Shown here: positions 8,455-17,569 of the stretch, piece by piece
How positions within the stretch are numbered: the stretch's first letter is position 1
Layout of the letters: each line of letters begins with the position of its first letter
Source of the DNA: Bacteroidales bacterium
GTDB taxonomy: Bacteria; Bacteroidota; Bacteroidia; Bacteroidales; VadinHA17
Length of the DNA: 52,801 bases
Direction of reading: 5' to 3'
Assembly: GCA_003141495.1 (NCBI GenBank)
Contig: PLMC01000116.1
Span: forward strand, 22,145-74,945
Notes under the pieces: model-generated
What the model saw: the letters and a program-made list of their open reading frames with translations, nothing else
Database searches by the model: none
What the model was told of the DNA's origin: nothing
Position numbers and translations under genes: made by a program

Positions 8455-9129
8455 ATGCTTGTTAAAAAATATAAATCGAAACTTATTGCTCTAAGCAATC
8501 CATTCAAAGACATCTATACTCTGGAATTCAAGTCTTTAAGTAGATATAAATACTACCCCGGCCAGTTCCTTCACATCGCACTGGACCCTGATTACGATGG
8601 ATCAGGCCAATGGCCTGAATCACGGTGCTTTTCGATGCAGAGCAGTCCTGATGATGAATCTGTTAAAATTACTTATGCTGTTAAAGGCAGGTTTACTAAA
8701 CAAATGGAAGAACAACTCCATGTGGGTTCTGAAATATGGCTTAAATTGCCATACGGAGACCTATTCACAAAAGATCACAATAAAGTAAATACTGTATTTA
8801 TTGCGGGCGGAACAGGTATTACTCCTTTCCTTTCTCTGTTTAAACATAGTTCATTTACAGAATACTCTAATCCTCGTATTTACCTGGGATTCCGATCTGA
8901 ATCGTATAATATTTACTTAAAGGAATTGATTTCTGTAAAACTTTGTGATCCAAAATTTTACTATGAAGATATTGATGGTTTGCTTGATATTGATAAAATC
9001 TTCTCAGAAAATGGGATTAATAATGACTATTTTATATCGGGCCCACCAGTTATGATTAAATTTTTTAAAGAAAAATTGATTACCCAGGGAGTACCCGGAA
9101 TTCAAATTTTAACTGATGATTGGGAATAA
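8455..9129 (+). CDS. Stand-alone FAD/NAD(P)H reductase domain, E3-like
   Basis: A 224-residue flavoprotein reductase of the ferredoxin-NADP reductase superfamily. YPGQF (34-38) and RCFS (57-60) form the FAD site, GGTGITPF (118-125) the NAD(P)H site, and the ISGPPVM C-terminal motif with a final IxxDxW is typical. By position it should replace E3 (AscD/DdhD), which reduces the E1-bound intermediate. Known E3 proteins also carry an N-terminal plant-type [2Fe-2S] domain of about 90 residues. That domain is absent here, and no ferredoxin gene is adjacent. Electrons may reach E1 directly from FAD or through a ferredoxin encoded elsewhere. The family is certain; the role comes from context. Confidence 0.85.
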   Translation: MLVKKYKSKLIALSNPFKDIYTLEFKSLSRYKYYPGQFLHIALDPDYDGSGQWPESRCFSMQSSPDDESVKITYAVKGRFTKQMEEQLHVGSEIWLKLPYGDLFTKDHNKVNTVFIAGGTGITPFLSLFKHSSFTEYSNPRIYLGFRSESYNIYLKELISVKLCDPKFYYEDIDGLLDIDKIFSENGINNDYFISGPPVMIKFFKEKLITQGVPGIQILTDDWE

Positions 9130-9158
9130 TTCATCTCAATAACAGTAATACACTCTTT

Positions 9159-10079
9159 ATGAAGATATTACTTACGGGAGCTACAGGTTTTATTGGCTCA
9201 AATATTGCTAAGGGGTTGTTGGAACATGGTTTTGAAGTGTACGCGACTTACAGAAGCACCTCTTCATTTGATAAGTGCAGGCATTTCAAAAATAAGATCA
9301 ATTGGTTAAATACTGAACCCAGTAATTGGAAAGAACAAATTGCAGTTCTGAAACCTGATCAGCTAATACATGTTGCATGGGATGGAATTGACTCCGAAAA
9401 TCGAAATAACTGGGAAATTCAAGCTCATAATTTCTGGCATTCAAAGGAATATTTTGATCTGGCTAATGAGTATTGTATTAAAAAGGTGATATCTCTTGGT
9501 TCTCAGGCTGAATATGGTATTCACGATTTTCCTGTAAATGAAATGACTGCACCGGCTCCAAATGATGCCTATGGAGCGATAAAGACATTAACTGCTAACT
9601 ACCAGCGAAATTTGTTTGACAACTCGGAGACAGCCTGGTATTGGATAAGAGTTTTTTCAGTCTTTGGCGAGGGTGAAAACATGAAATGGCTGATACCTTT
9701 GGTTATCACCAGATTGTTAAGAAATGAGCCAGTCAAATTGACATCATGCGACCAGAAATATGATTATCTGTATATTGAAGATTTTGTCAGATATATCATT
9801 TCAATTGTTATATGTGAAGAAAACAAATCAGGGATTTATAATATATGTAATTCAGAATCAATGGTATTAAGAGATCTCCTGAAAATAATTGCTGAACTGA
9901 TGAATGTGTCTTCTGATTTACTAAGGTTTGGTGAAATTCATCAGAGACCGACTCAGAATATGATTATTGCCGGTGACAATAAAAAGTTTATAACCTCTTT
10001 TAATCTGAAAGGATATACCCCGATCGGATTAACAGAAGGTTTACGACGGACAATCAATTATTATAAAAAATTAGCATGA
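9159..10079 (+). CDS. SDR-family nucleotide-sugar reductase, possibly YerF- or RfbJ-like
   Basis: An extended SDR of about 306 residues. It has GATGFIGSNIAKG (cofactor), the SQAEYG catalytic Ser region, YGAIK (Tyr/Lys) and a substrate-region stretch FGEIHQRPTQNM that resembles abequose synthase. In this cassette it could reduce C-4 of CDP-3,6-dideoxy-4-ketoglucose (abequose or paratose type). It could instead reduce the two-carbon side chain added by the TPP enzyme (YerF role). I chose the ATG at 9159, which begins the Rossmann strand directly; a longer in-frame reading from 9120 would overlap the previous gene. It overlaps the next gene by 4 bases (ATGA). Confidence 0.8.
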   Translation: MKILLTGATGFIGSNIAKGLLEHGFEVYATYRSTSSFDKCRHFKNKINWLNTEPSNWKEQIAVLKPDQLIHVAWDGIDSENRNNWEIQAHNFWHSKEYFDLANEYCIKKVISLGSQAEYGIHDFPVNEMTAPAPNDAYGAIKTLTANYQRNLFDNSETAWYWIRVFSVFGEGENMKWLIPLVITRLLRNEPVKLTSCDQKYDYLYIEDFVRYIISIVICEENKSGIYNICNSESMVLRDLLKIIAELMNVSSDLLRFGEIHQRPTQNMIIAGDNKKFITSFNLKGYTPIGLTEGLRRTINYYKKLA

Positions 10080-11785
10080 AAGCTTCAGAGTATATTGCAG
10101 GATTTTTAAAAAATAAGGGAATAAATACTGTTTTTGAATTGCAAGGGGGAATGATCACCCGTTTGATAGACGCGATTCATCACGAAAAAGGTATAAAAAT
10201 AGTAAGTATGCATCACGAGCAGGCTGCAGCAATGGCTGCCGATGCATTTGGACGTATTACCAACAAACCGGGTATTGCATTGGCAACCAGTGGTCCGGGT
10301 GCAACAAACCTGTTAACAGGAATAGGAAATTGTTATTTTGACTCAGTACCGGCAATATTCATTACAGGTCAGGTAAATATAAATGAGCAAAAAGGTAAGC
10401 TTCCCACACGACAAATAGGTTTTCAGGAAACTGATATTGTGAAGATGGCAAAACCAATTACTAAAGGAGCCTTTGCCATTAAAAAAGTGAAAGACATTCC
10501 CTCAATTTTTGAAGAAGGCTTTCAATTAGCAACAACCGGACGACCTGGACCGGTTCTTATTGACATTCCAATGAATCTGCAGAATGAAGAAATTGATATA
10601 ATTGATCTTACAACTTCTGATACTCTTTCGAAAACTAACTCAAAGATTCATCAGGACTTTTTCCGGGATTTTCTCATTGCCCTGAAAAATTCCAAACGGC
10701 CATTAATTTTAGCGGGAAGAGGGATACGGGCATCAGGCTCTGTAGATCTGTTTCGCGAGTTTATCAATAAATATAAGATTCCTGTTGTTACTTCGCTTTT
10801 GGGATTCGATGCGTTACCTTATCAACATCCCGGACGAGTTGGTTTTATTGGAACCTATGGTAATCGCTGGGCAAATTATGGATTGGGTAGTTGCGATCTG
10901 CTTCTTGTACTAGGCAGTCGATTGGACCTTCGTCAAACCGGTTCAGATATACAATCATTTAAAAACGGGAAATTAATTTATCATGTTGACATTGATCAGT
11001 CTGAATTAAATAACCGCATAAAAGATTGTATCACATTAAAAGCCAATTTATCAGATTTCTTTGTGGAAATTGAAAAGCTTGGTTCATTATATATATCACC
11101 AGTAGCCTGGACAAAAGAAATAGAAGACAAAAAGCAAGCTCGGTTAGACACGAGAGAACTTGAAGATATTACGGGGATAAATCCTAATATATTTGTTCAT
11201 TTACTCTCTAAAGCTTCCAATAAAGCAAGAGTATTTACTGCAGATGTAGGTAATAACCAAATGTGGAGTTCACAGTCACTGGAGCTTTCCGAAAAACAAT
11301 TATTTCTGACTTCGGGTGGGATGGGAGCAATGGGCTATGCATTACCAGCTGCGATCGGAGCTTCAATAACAATGGGCATTGTCCCTGCAGTAGCCATTTC
11401 AGGTGATGGAGGTTTTCAGATTAATATTCAGGAATTACAAACTATCAGAAGGAATAATCTTCCAATAAAAATAGTAATTCTCAACAACCATTGTCTTGGC
11501 ATGATTCGTCAATTCCAGGATAGTTATTTCGATAGTTGTTACCAATCAACTGTTTGGGGTTATGACACTCCTGACTTTACGAAAGTGGCATCAGCTTACG
11601 ATATTGAATCATTTTCAATCAAATTACCTGAAGAAATTGAATCTGGTCTGGAAAAACTATGGAAAAACCCTTCTAAGCCATTCTTACTCGAAGTCTCAAT
11701 AGATGTTCATACCAACGTATTTCCAAAAATGATGTTTGGAAGTCCGATAACGATAATGGAACCATATACCAAAATCAAACATTAA
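10076..11785 (+). CDS. TPP-dependent acetolactate-synthase-like enzyme, YerE-like
   Basis: A 569-residue thiamine-diphosphate enzyme with the three-domain acetolactate synthase layout. Glu48 (HHEQAA) is the cofactor-activating Glu, RPGPVLIDIP closes the N-terminal domain, and GDG at 443-445 to NN at 470-471 is the TPP/metal motif. No valine-pathway neighbours are present. Instead it is translationally coupled (4-base overlap) to an SDR and follows rfbFGH and an E3-like gene. That matches Yersinia YerE, which transfers an acetyl unit from pyruvate to C-4 of CDP-3,6-dideoxy-4-ketoglucose on the way to yersiniose. The family is certain; the sugar-branching role is inferred from context. Confidence 0.85.
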   Translation: MKASEYIAGFLKNKGINTVFELQGGMITRLIDAIHHEKGIKIVSMHHEQAAAMAADAFGRITNKPGIALATSGPGATNLLTGIGNCYFDSVPAIFITGQVNINEQKGKLPTRQIGFQETDIVKMAKPITKGAFAIKKVKDIPSIFEEGFQLATTGRPGPVLIDIPMNLQNEEIDIIDLTTSDTLSKTNSKIHQDFFRDFLIALKNSKRPLILAGRGIRASGSVDLFREFINKYKIPVVTSLLGFDALPYQHPGRVGFIGTYGNRWANYGLGSCDLLLVLGSRLDLRQTGSDIQSFKNGKLIYHVDIDQSELNNRIKDCITLKANLSDFFVEIEKLGSLYISPVAWTKEIEDKKQARLDTRELEDITGINPNIFVHLLSKASNKARVFTADVGNNQMWSSQSLELSEKQLFLTSGGMGAMGYALPAAIGASITMGIVPAVAISGDGGFQINIQELQTIRRNNLPIKIVILNNHCLGMIRQFQDSYFDSCYQSTVWGYDTPDFTKVASAYDIESFSIKLPEEIESGLEKLWKNPSKPFLLEVSIDVHTNVFPKMMFGSPITIMEPYTKIKH

Positions 11786-11816
11786 ATTAAATACTAAAAG
11801 CACCTCAAAATAATTA

Positions 11817-12707
11817 ATGCCTGAAATACAATTATTTATTGCTACATATAATAGACCTCATCTGGTTTTAAATGCAATTCACTCTGCTTTAAATCAAAAT
11901 TGCAACTGCTTTGAAATCATTGTATCAGACAATTCAGTGAATGATGACACCGAAAAACTTGTTTCACAAATTGTGGATAAACGTTTATCTTATAAGAGGA
12001 GAAGACCTTCATTACCGGTAATAGATCATTTAAATGCTATTCTTCAGGATGTTACTTCTGAATATTTTTTGATTTTCCATGACGATGATCTTATGCATCC
12101 CGATATGCTCAATGAATTGTATAGAAATATTATTTCTGACAGGAGCCTTCTTGCAATCGGAGCAAATGCTAAAATTATTACTCAGGGTATTTTTCCCAAC
12201 AGAGTAATGCTTAAAAAAAAATACGGGGATTTATTAATACGAACCCGGGACCAGATGGTATATCAATATCTTGTAAAGAGGGGTATTGTACCTTTCTCTT
12301 CATACCTCTACAGAGCTGATGTTGCAAAAAAATTAAGATTCGATCCCGAAAACGGGGGTAAGCATTGCGATTTGGCATTCATGATAGATGTTGCATCTGT
12401 GGGGAATGTACTTATGTTAAGGAAACCTTTGATGGATTATTTTATTAGTTCGGCTCAGGATAGCAGCGTAAATGAATTTTTACACCGAATTAAGCTTATT
12501 AATTATATCACAAAAACATCAATTTATAAGAAAAATTGTTATCTGATTAGAAGATTCAGAATAGTGAATCTATATTATGAGATAATACAAGACAAGCGAA
12601 ACAATCATCTGATTTCTTACAAAAGGCGATTAAGAATTCTCAAATTAATCTTTAAGGTTTCTCCTTTTGATTTCTTTCCCCGTTCCGTACTTCATCTGAT
12701 TAAATAA
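11817..12707 (+). CDS. Family 2 glycosyltransferase
   Basis: A 296-residue GT-A fold transferase. It opens with QLFIATYNRPHLVLNAI, then EIIVSDNS, and carries the metal-binding DDD-type motif in FHDDDLMHPDM. No membrane segments are evident, so it acts on the cytoplasmic face on lipid-linked intermediates. It follows the CDP-sugar cassette by about 30 bases and may transfer that sugar, but donor and acceptor cannot be read from the sequence. The C-terminal part is basic. Confidence 0.88.
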   Translation: MPEIQLFIATYNRPHLVLNAIHSALNQNCNCFEIIVSDNSVNDDTEKLVSQIVDKRLSYKRRRPSLPVIDHLNAILQDVTSEYFLIFHDDDLMHPDMLNELYRNIISDRSLLAIGANAKIITQGIFPNRVMLKKKYGDLLIRTRDQMVYQYLVKRGIVPFSSYLYRADVAKKLRFDPENGGKHCDLAFMIDVASVGNVLMLRKPLMDYFISSAQDSSVNEFLHRIKLINYITKTSIYKKNCYLIRRFRIVNLYYEIIQDKRNNHLISYKRRLRILKLIFKVSPFDFFPRSVLHLIK

Positions 12708-12740
12708 GAAAAACTCCATTGATGATCTCATAAATTGATT

Positions 12741-13811
12741 ATGAAAGTAGTATTTGCAGCTTTGAAGTTTGATTATGGGATTGAAGCTCGGGGAGAATCT
12801 CTTGAGTATAAGGCTTTCTATCCGGCTCTGAAAAGCAATTTCGAAATTGTCGTCCCATTCTGGTTTGAGGATAATGGTTTTCCTAATGATAAACTTTTGC
12901 TCCAGGAAAGATTGCTTCAATTTGTTGAGTCTGAAAATCCTGATTATGTGCTCTTCATTCTTATGGAATATGAAATATTTCCAGAAACATTATTAAGTCT
13001 CAAAAACAAGTATTCAACAATTAACTGGTTTTGTGATGATGCCTGGCGATATGATAGTTATACAAAATTTGCAGCAGAATATTTTACCTATTGCATTACT
13101 GTAGATAAGTATAGTATATTAAGATACTATGAAGACGGTCATAAAAATGTAATTCTTTCACAATGGGCTGCTTTTGATTATATTAAAAATATTGATTTTA
13201 CTAAAATAAATTATAAATACGATATCTCATTTATAGGCTCTAAAAATCCAACCAGGGAGTGGATCATAAACTCTTTAAAAAGAAACAAGGTGAATGTAGA
13301 ATGCTTTGGAGCAGGATGGGAGAACGGCAAAGTCACCTATGAAAGAATCAAAGAGATTTTTCTGAATTCAAAAATTAATTTGAATCTCTCAAATAGTGTA
13401 TCAAATGACGTTCGCTTTTTGAAATATTTGATTTGCAGATTATTATTAACTATTCTAAAAATTCCGTTTCAAAAACCTAATAATTCTTTACATAGTTTAA
13501 AGTTTTACCTTAGCTCGTTAAAATATTTTTTCTTTGGGAAGAAACGTGTTGAAACTATAAAAGCCAGAAATTTTGAAATTCCCGGTTGCGGAGGTTTTCA
13601 GTTAAGCCAATATGCACTTGAACTTGAAGATTACTACCAGATAGGTAAGGAAATTTCTGTTTTTTCAAATATCGATGATCTAAAGAAACAAATTAATTAC
13701 TATTTGATATTCAATGAAGCACGGGAAGAAATTAGAAATAAGGGATATCAACAAACGAAAGAACAGACATATCATACCAGGATCAGCAAAATATTAAACT
13801 CTTTGATTTAG
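12741..13811 (+). CDS. Glycosyltransferase, CgeB-like (GT-B type)
   Basis: About 356 residues resembling CgeB-like transferases with a C-terminal Glyco_trans_1_2-type domain. NWFCDDAWRY, FIGSKNPTREW, the CFGAGWENG motif and KINLNLSNS are typical, as is EIPGCGGFQLSQY near the donor site. I chose the ATG at 12741; a TTG two codons earlier is possible. A second protein of the same type occurs at 30.0 kb. Sugar specificity is unknown. Confidence 0.78.
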   Translation: MKVVFAALKFDYGIEARGESLEYKAFYPALKSNFEIVVPFWFEDNGFPNDKLLLQERLLQFVESENPDYVLFILMEYEIFPETLLSLKNKYSTINWFCDDAWRYDSYTKFAAEYFTYCITVDKYSILRYYEDGHKNVILSQWAAFDYIKNIDFTKINYKYDISFIGSKNPTREWIINSLKRNKVNVECFGAGWENGKVTYERIKEIFLNSKINLNLSNSVSNDVRFLKYLICRLLLTILKIPFQKPNNSLHSLKFYLSSLKYFFFGKKRVETIKARNFEIPGCGGFQLSQYALELEDYYQIGKEISVFSNIDDLKKQINYYLIFNEAREEIRNKGYQQTKEQTYHTRISKILNSLI

Positions 13812-13850
13812 TTCATTTGTAAAAAATGTCCTTTTGGAAATATTAATTTT

Positions 13851-14852
13851 ATGATCAGAGTAAAACTGTCCACTCCTAATCCGGATTTTCCCTTAATAAG
13901 ACAAACTCCAAATTCAGGAGGAACCTGGGATAATTGTATTTATTATATAAATCAAAATATTGAAGAGTGTGATTATTGGATAGTTTATGATAGTATAAAT
14001 AATACTGAGAAAGTAAGATGTCCAAAGGAAAATGTGATTTTAATTACAGGTGAACCACCTTCTGTAAAAAAGTATAATAACAGTTTTATCCGGCAATTCC
14101 ACACAATAATTACGTGTCATAAGGATATTAAGCTTGGAAACGTTATTTACAGACAACAAGGACTCCCCTGGATGGCTGGAGCCAGGTATTTAAAAGAAGA
14201 AAAAAAATGGGATGATAAGAATTTTATGTGTTATAATGACTTTTTGAGTATGGATAGCTCAAAAAAGAATAAGGAAATTTCAATAATATTATCGAATAAG
14301 ACCTTTACTGAAGGACATGAACAGAGAATCAGGTTTCTAAATAAAATTCGGGATACTTATGGTGAGAAAATCGAAGTATTTGGCAGAGGATTCAATGAAA
14401 TTGAAGATAAGATTGATGGTTTAGCAAATTTTAAGTATTCTATTGTTTTAGAAAATAGCGTATATAGCGATTATTGGACAGAGAAACTTGCAGATGCATT
14501 TTTATGTGAGTCCTATCCGATTTATTATGGATGCCCTAATATTCATGATTATTTCCCTAAAGGTTCATTGGCTCAGATAGATATCTTTAATGTTGATGAG
14601 GCTGTTAATATAATTAAGTCGGTTATGGAATCGGATGAGTATGGAAAATCTTTGGGTTCAATAAAAAAATCAAAAGAGCTGGTTCTCGACCAATTTAATT
14701 TATTCTCCCTGATTGGTAATGTTATTGCAAATCTTGAGAAAACAAGAGTTATCCTTAATAAGCCGAAGTCCGTTAAAATTTATCCTGAAAAAAGATTCAG
14801 AAAAAAGCTTAGAAGAATTGTTAAACGATTATTAAGATACAAGTTAGATTAA
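13851..14852 (+). CDS. GT10 fucosyltransferase
   Basis: A 333-residue protein with the GT10 signature: FKYSIVLENS at 194-203, DYWTEKLADAFL at 207-218 and GCPNI at 227-231. This is the donor-binding region of alpha-1,3/1,4-fucosyltransferases. The N-terminal half holds the acceptor side. The C-terminus is strongly basic (from about residue 305), as in bacterial GT10 enzymes that attach to the membrane. It would use the GDP-L-fucose made by gmd and fcl at the start of the locus. The family call is strong; linkage and acceptor are unknown. Confidence 0.9.
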   Translation: MIRVKLSTPNPDFPLIRQTPNSGGTWDNCIYYINQNIEECDYWIVYDSINNTEKVRCPKENVILITGEPPSVKKYNNSFIRQFHTIITCHKDIKLGNVIYRQQGLPWMAGARYLKEEKKWDDKNFMCYNDFLSMDSSKKNKEISIILSNKTFTEGHEQRIRFLNKIRDTYGEKIEVFGRGFNEIEDKIDGLANFKYSIVLENSVYSDYWTEKLADAFLCESYPIYYGCPNIHDYFPKGSLAQIDIFNVDEAVNIIKSVMESDEYGKSLGSIKKSKELVLDQFNLFSLIGNVIANLEKTRVILNKPKSVKIYPEKRFRKKLRRIVKRLLRYKLD

Positions 14853-14980
14853 CATGGCAGGTTATTCGACTCTGCTTTTTATTAGTTGATTTTATGATGT
14901 AATTGCCTTGATTATTTTATAGCAAGATTCTTCAATTATTATTACAAACAGAATTAACAGGTACATAGACAAAATCTTAA

Positions 14981-16351
14981 ATGATAAATAAATTTAAGCA
15001 ATCCTTTCTGGTCTTTTTTAAAATTAAAGACGCGAGAACAAAGAGTGTTATGAAAGGTTCTTTTTCTATGTTACTCTCCTCTTTAATAGGAAATCTTACC
15101 AGATTAGGTTTAGTAATGATTTTATCGCGATATTATTCCAAGGAACAATTCGGAATATGGGCTACTGTTACTTCGACTGCTGCTGTTATCGCATATGGAG
15201 ATTTCGGAATAATTAATGCCCTGAGAAATAAACTGAGTCTGCTTATTGTGCTTGGAGATGAGGGACTGAAAGAAGCAAAGAAATATTTTTTCTCGGCGTT
15301 TATTTTTTTCATGGTTTTAAGCCTCATCTTGTCGGCTGCAGTAATTATTCTCAGTAAATTTCTTTCTTTTGACTTATTATTTAAAACAGATAACCAGCTT
15401 TTAAAAAATCAGGGAGTATATATTATTTTATGGATTCAATTTTTATTTTTTATTAATATTCCTCTCTCGATGGGAGTAGTATCCTTTTTCTCATTTCAAG
15501 AGTCAAAATTCAGTGCCCTATTTTCTACAATTCAGACTTTTGCCTCATTTTGCGTTGTCGCTATTTTTACTTTTTTCAATCTTTCTATTGTTGCAATTTC
15601 CATCGGATATTTTGTCTCAAGTACTCTTGTGAACGGAATTGGCACATTGTACTTTCTGAAACGCAGAAGATGGTTTAGTTACACTTTCATTTTTAAAGAA
15701 TTTTATAATCATTTAAAAGAGTTGATAGCGACTGGCGTAAAATTTATGGGTTTTCAATTGACAAACAGTTTTTTACAAAATGCGGGAACAATTCTGGCCA
15801 GCTCTTTTCTGGGATTAAGTGTCGCTGCAGAATTCAATATGGTTCAAAAATTATACGCTTTTTTTTCCGGAATGTACGTAAGTATGTTTAATCCTATTTG
15901 GGGAGGATATGCTGAAGCTGCTGCAAAAAAAGATTGGAGATGGTGTAAAAGGACTCTTAACATTTCACTAATCGGAACAATAATTATATTTACTTTGGCT
16001 ATTGTAGGACTTTATTTCTTTGGTAATTACCTTCTGGTATTCTTAGCAGGGAAAAGTTATATTTCTGAAAGGATACTATTTTTACTTCTTGGTTTGACGT
16101 CTTTATTTTATATTTTATTTTCAGCAGCTACAATTTTGCAGAATGCAACAAACAAAATCAATCTATTACTTATTTCGACTGTTGCTGCTTGTTTCTTAGT
16201 TTTTCCTATAAGCAAAATTTTTATTGCTAAGTTCCAGGTTGCAGGTATTGCGATCTCAACTAGTCTGCTATGGTTTACACTAACATGTTTATTAACCATG
16301 CAAACATATTATATCATAAATAAAAATCAAAAAAAATCAATTAATAACTGA
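14981..16351 (+). CDS. wzx: Wzx-type polysaccharide flippase (first of two)
   Basis: A 456-residue polytopic membrane protein of the MOP superfamily with about a dozen hydrophobic segments. The N-terminus (MKGSFSMLLSSLIGNLTRLG, then SRYYSKEQFGIWATV) is the usual O-antigen translocase opening. It should move undecaprenyl-linked repeat units across the inner membrane. A second MOP-type gene lies at 28.6 kb. The 128 bases before it hold no recognisable signal. Confidence 0.88.
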   Translation: MINKFKQSFLVFFKIKDARTKSVMKGSFSMLLSSLIGNLTRLGLVMILSRYYSKEQFGIWATVTSTAAVIAYGDFGIINALRNKLSLLIVLGDEGLKEAKKYFFSAFIFFMVLSLILSAAVIILSKFLSFDLLFKTDNQLLKNQGVYIILWIQFLFFINIPLSMGVVSFFSFQESKFSALFSTIQTFASFCVVAIFTFFNLSIVAISIGYFVSSTLVNGIGTLYFLKRRRWFSYTFIFKEFYNHLKELIATGVKFMGFQLTNSFLQNAGTILASSFLGLSVAAEFNMVQKLYAFFSGMYVSMFNPIWGGYAEAAAKKDWRWCKRTLNISLIGTIIIFTLAIVGLYFFGNYLLVFLAGKSYISERILFLLLGLTSLFYILFSAATILQNATNKINLLLISTVAACFLVFPISKIFIAKFQVAGIAISTSLLWFTLTCLLTMQTYYIINKNQKKSINN

Positions 16352-16510
16352 TAGTTGTCTATCAGGCAATTTGACGATTATTTATTACCTGATATTTTAA
16401 TGTGGTTTTAAGGGAAACTGGATATACGTATCAAAATCTGCAAGGGCTGGGTTGATTTATAAGATTTTTAGTGATTTAATTTCTATTCTATAATTTTAAT
16501 TGAAGTAATA

Positions 16511-17449
16511 ATGCAAAAAATTGGGAATTATGACAATGTTCTGAATGATAGTAATAGTCAGACTAAATTTGACAATCTAAATGAAAGGGAGTTTCTTCTT
16601 CATCTCTTTGAAGCTCTTTCGGGTGTATTAAAAGAGAAGTTTCAGAAATATGTTTTTTATGTTTTTTCCACAAATGACAGTTCTATTCTGCCTGGAGTCA
16701 TTAATCAGAATGTTGATGCTGATAAAGCCATCTTAATCTATGTATCTGAAGAAAGGGGTTTTATTCCAGATCAGCTGAGACCATATTTTAAAGCGATATT
16801 CAAATCATATATGCCTTACGAACCTGGCGGTAATATCTTCTCATTTACTCTGGGACATATTAATGATGTGGTTTTTCCCTCCGGCAATCTGCCAAAGATT
16901 AAAGATAGAAACATAAATATGTTCTTCTCCGGTAATTTGCATAAGAACCGAAGTGATCTGTACAGGCAATTTACAGTTTTGCGATTTGTTCCACTGGCTG
17001 TCTTGATTAAAATGGTTCGAGGTCCCTTACGGAACATATTTTTAAAATTGTTCGGGAGTAATTTTTCATCAGTAGAAAAAAAAATGGAAATTCATTTTAC
17101 AAATGGATTCATGAGAGGCTATTCAAAAGAAGAGTACAAAAGTTTTCTGCTACAGACAAAGATATTACTTTGCCCGAAAGGTTTTGTGAGTCCCGAAACA
17201 TTCCGGCTGTTTGAAGGATTAAACGCAGGCTGTATTGTGATTTCAGATAAATTGCCGGAATTAGATATTTATAAAAACGTACCGGTAATTCAAATCGACT
17301 CTTGGAAAGAAGGTTTGAAGAAGGCAAATGAATTACTGTCTGATCCAACACTGATGCAGGAAATTCAGGATGATGGAATCATGTGGTGGATGAACAATTG
17401 CTCCTACTATGTAGTCGCAAATAGAATCTCAAAAATTATTGAAGGATAA
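16511..17449 (+). CDS. Probable glycosyltransferase, exostosin-like C-terminus
   Basis: A 312-residue soluble protein. The C-terminal third (LLCPKGFVSPETFRLFEGL, then NAGCIVISDKLP) resembles the donor-binding region of exostosin-like and other GT-B transferases, where an acidic residue in an ETFRLFEG-type motif contacts the nucleotide sugar. The N-terminal half is not recognised beyond NMFFSGNLHKNR, which also occurs in exostosin-like proteins. It lies between a flippase and a polymerase, which fits a repeat-unit transferase. The preceding 159 bases show nothing recognisable. Confidence 0.65.
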   Translation: MQKIGNYDNVLNDSNSQTKFDNLNEREFLLHLFEALSGVLKEKFQKYVFYVFSTNDSSILPGVINQNVDADKAILIYVSEERGFIPDQLRPYFKAIFKSYMPYEPGGNIFSFTLGHINDVVFPSGNLPKIKDRNINMFFSGNLHKNRSDLYRQFTVLRFVPLAVLIKMVRGPLRNIFLKLFGSNFSSVEKKMEIHFTNGFMRGYSKEEYKSFLLQTKILLCPKGFVSPETFRLFEGLNAGCIVISDKLPELDIYKNVPVIQIDSWKEGLKKANELLSDPTLMQEIQDDGIMWWMNNCSYYVVANRISKIIEG

Positions 17450-17569
17450 AATTATTCAAGTAAAAATATTAATGATTCCTTTATCTGTGAATACATTTTC
17501 GTTGAAAGTTAATAAAAATTCATTGTTAGATCGATATGAGTATAATAGATAAAATTTGATGCAATTTAA

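Noticed and set aside
10076-11785. Housekeeping acetolactate synthase (ilvB)
   Set aside because: No ilvN, ilvC or ilvD neighbours; it is coupled to deoxy-sugar genes, which fits a YerE-like role better.
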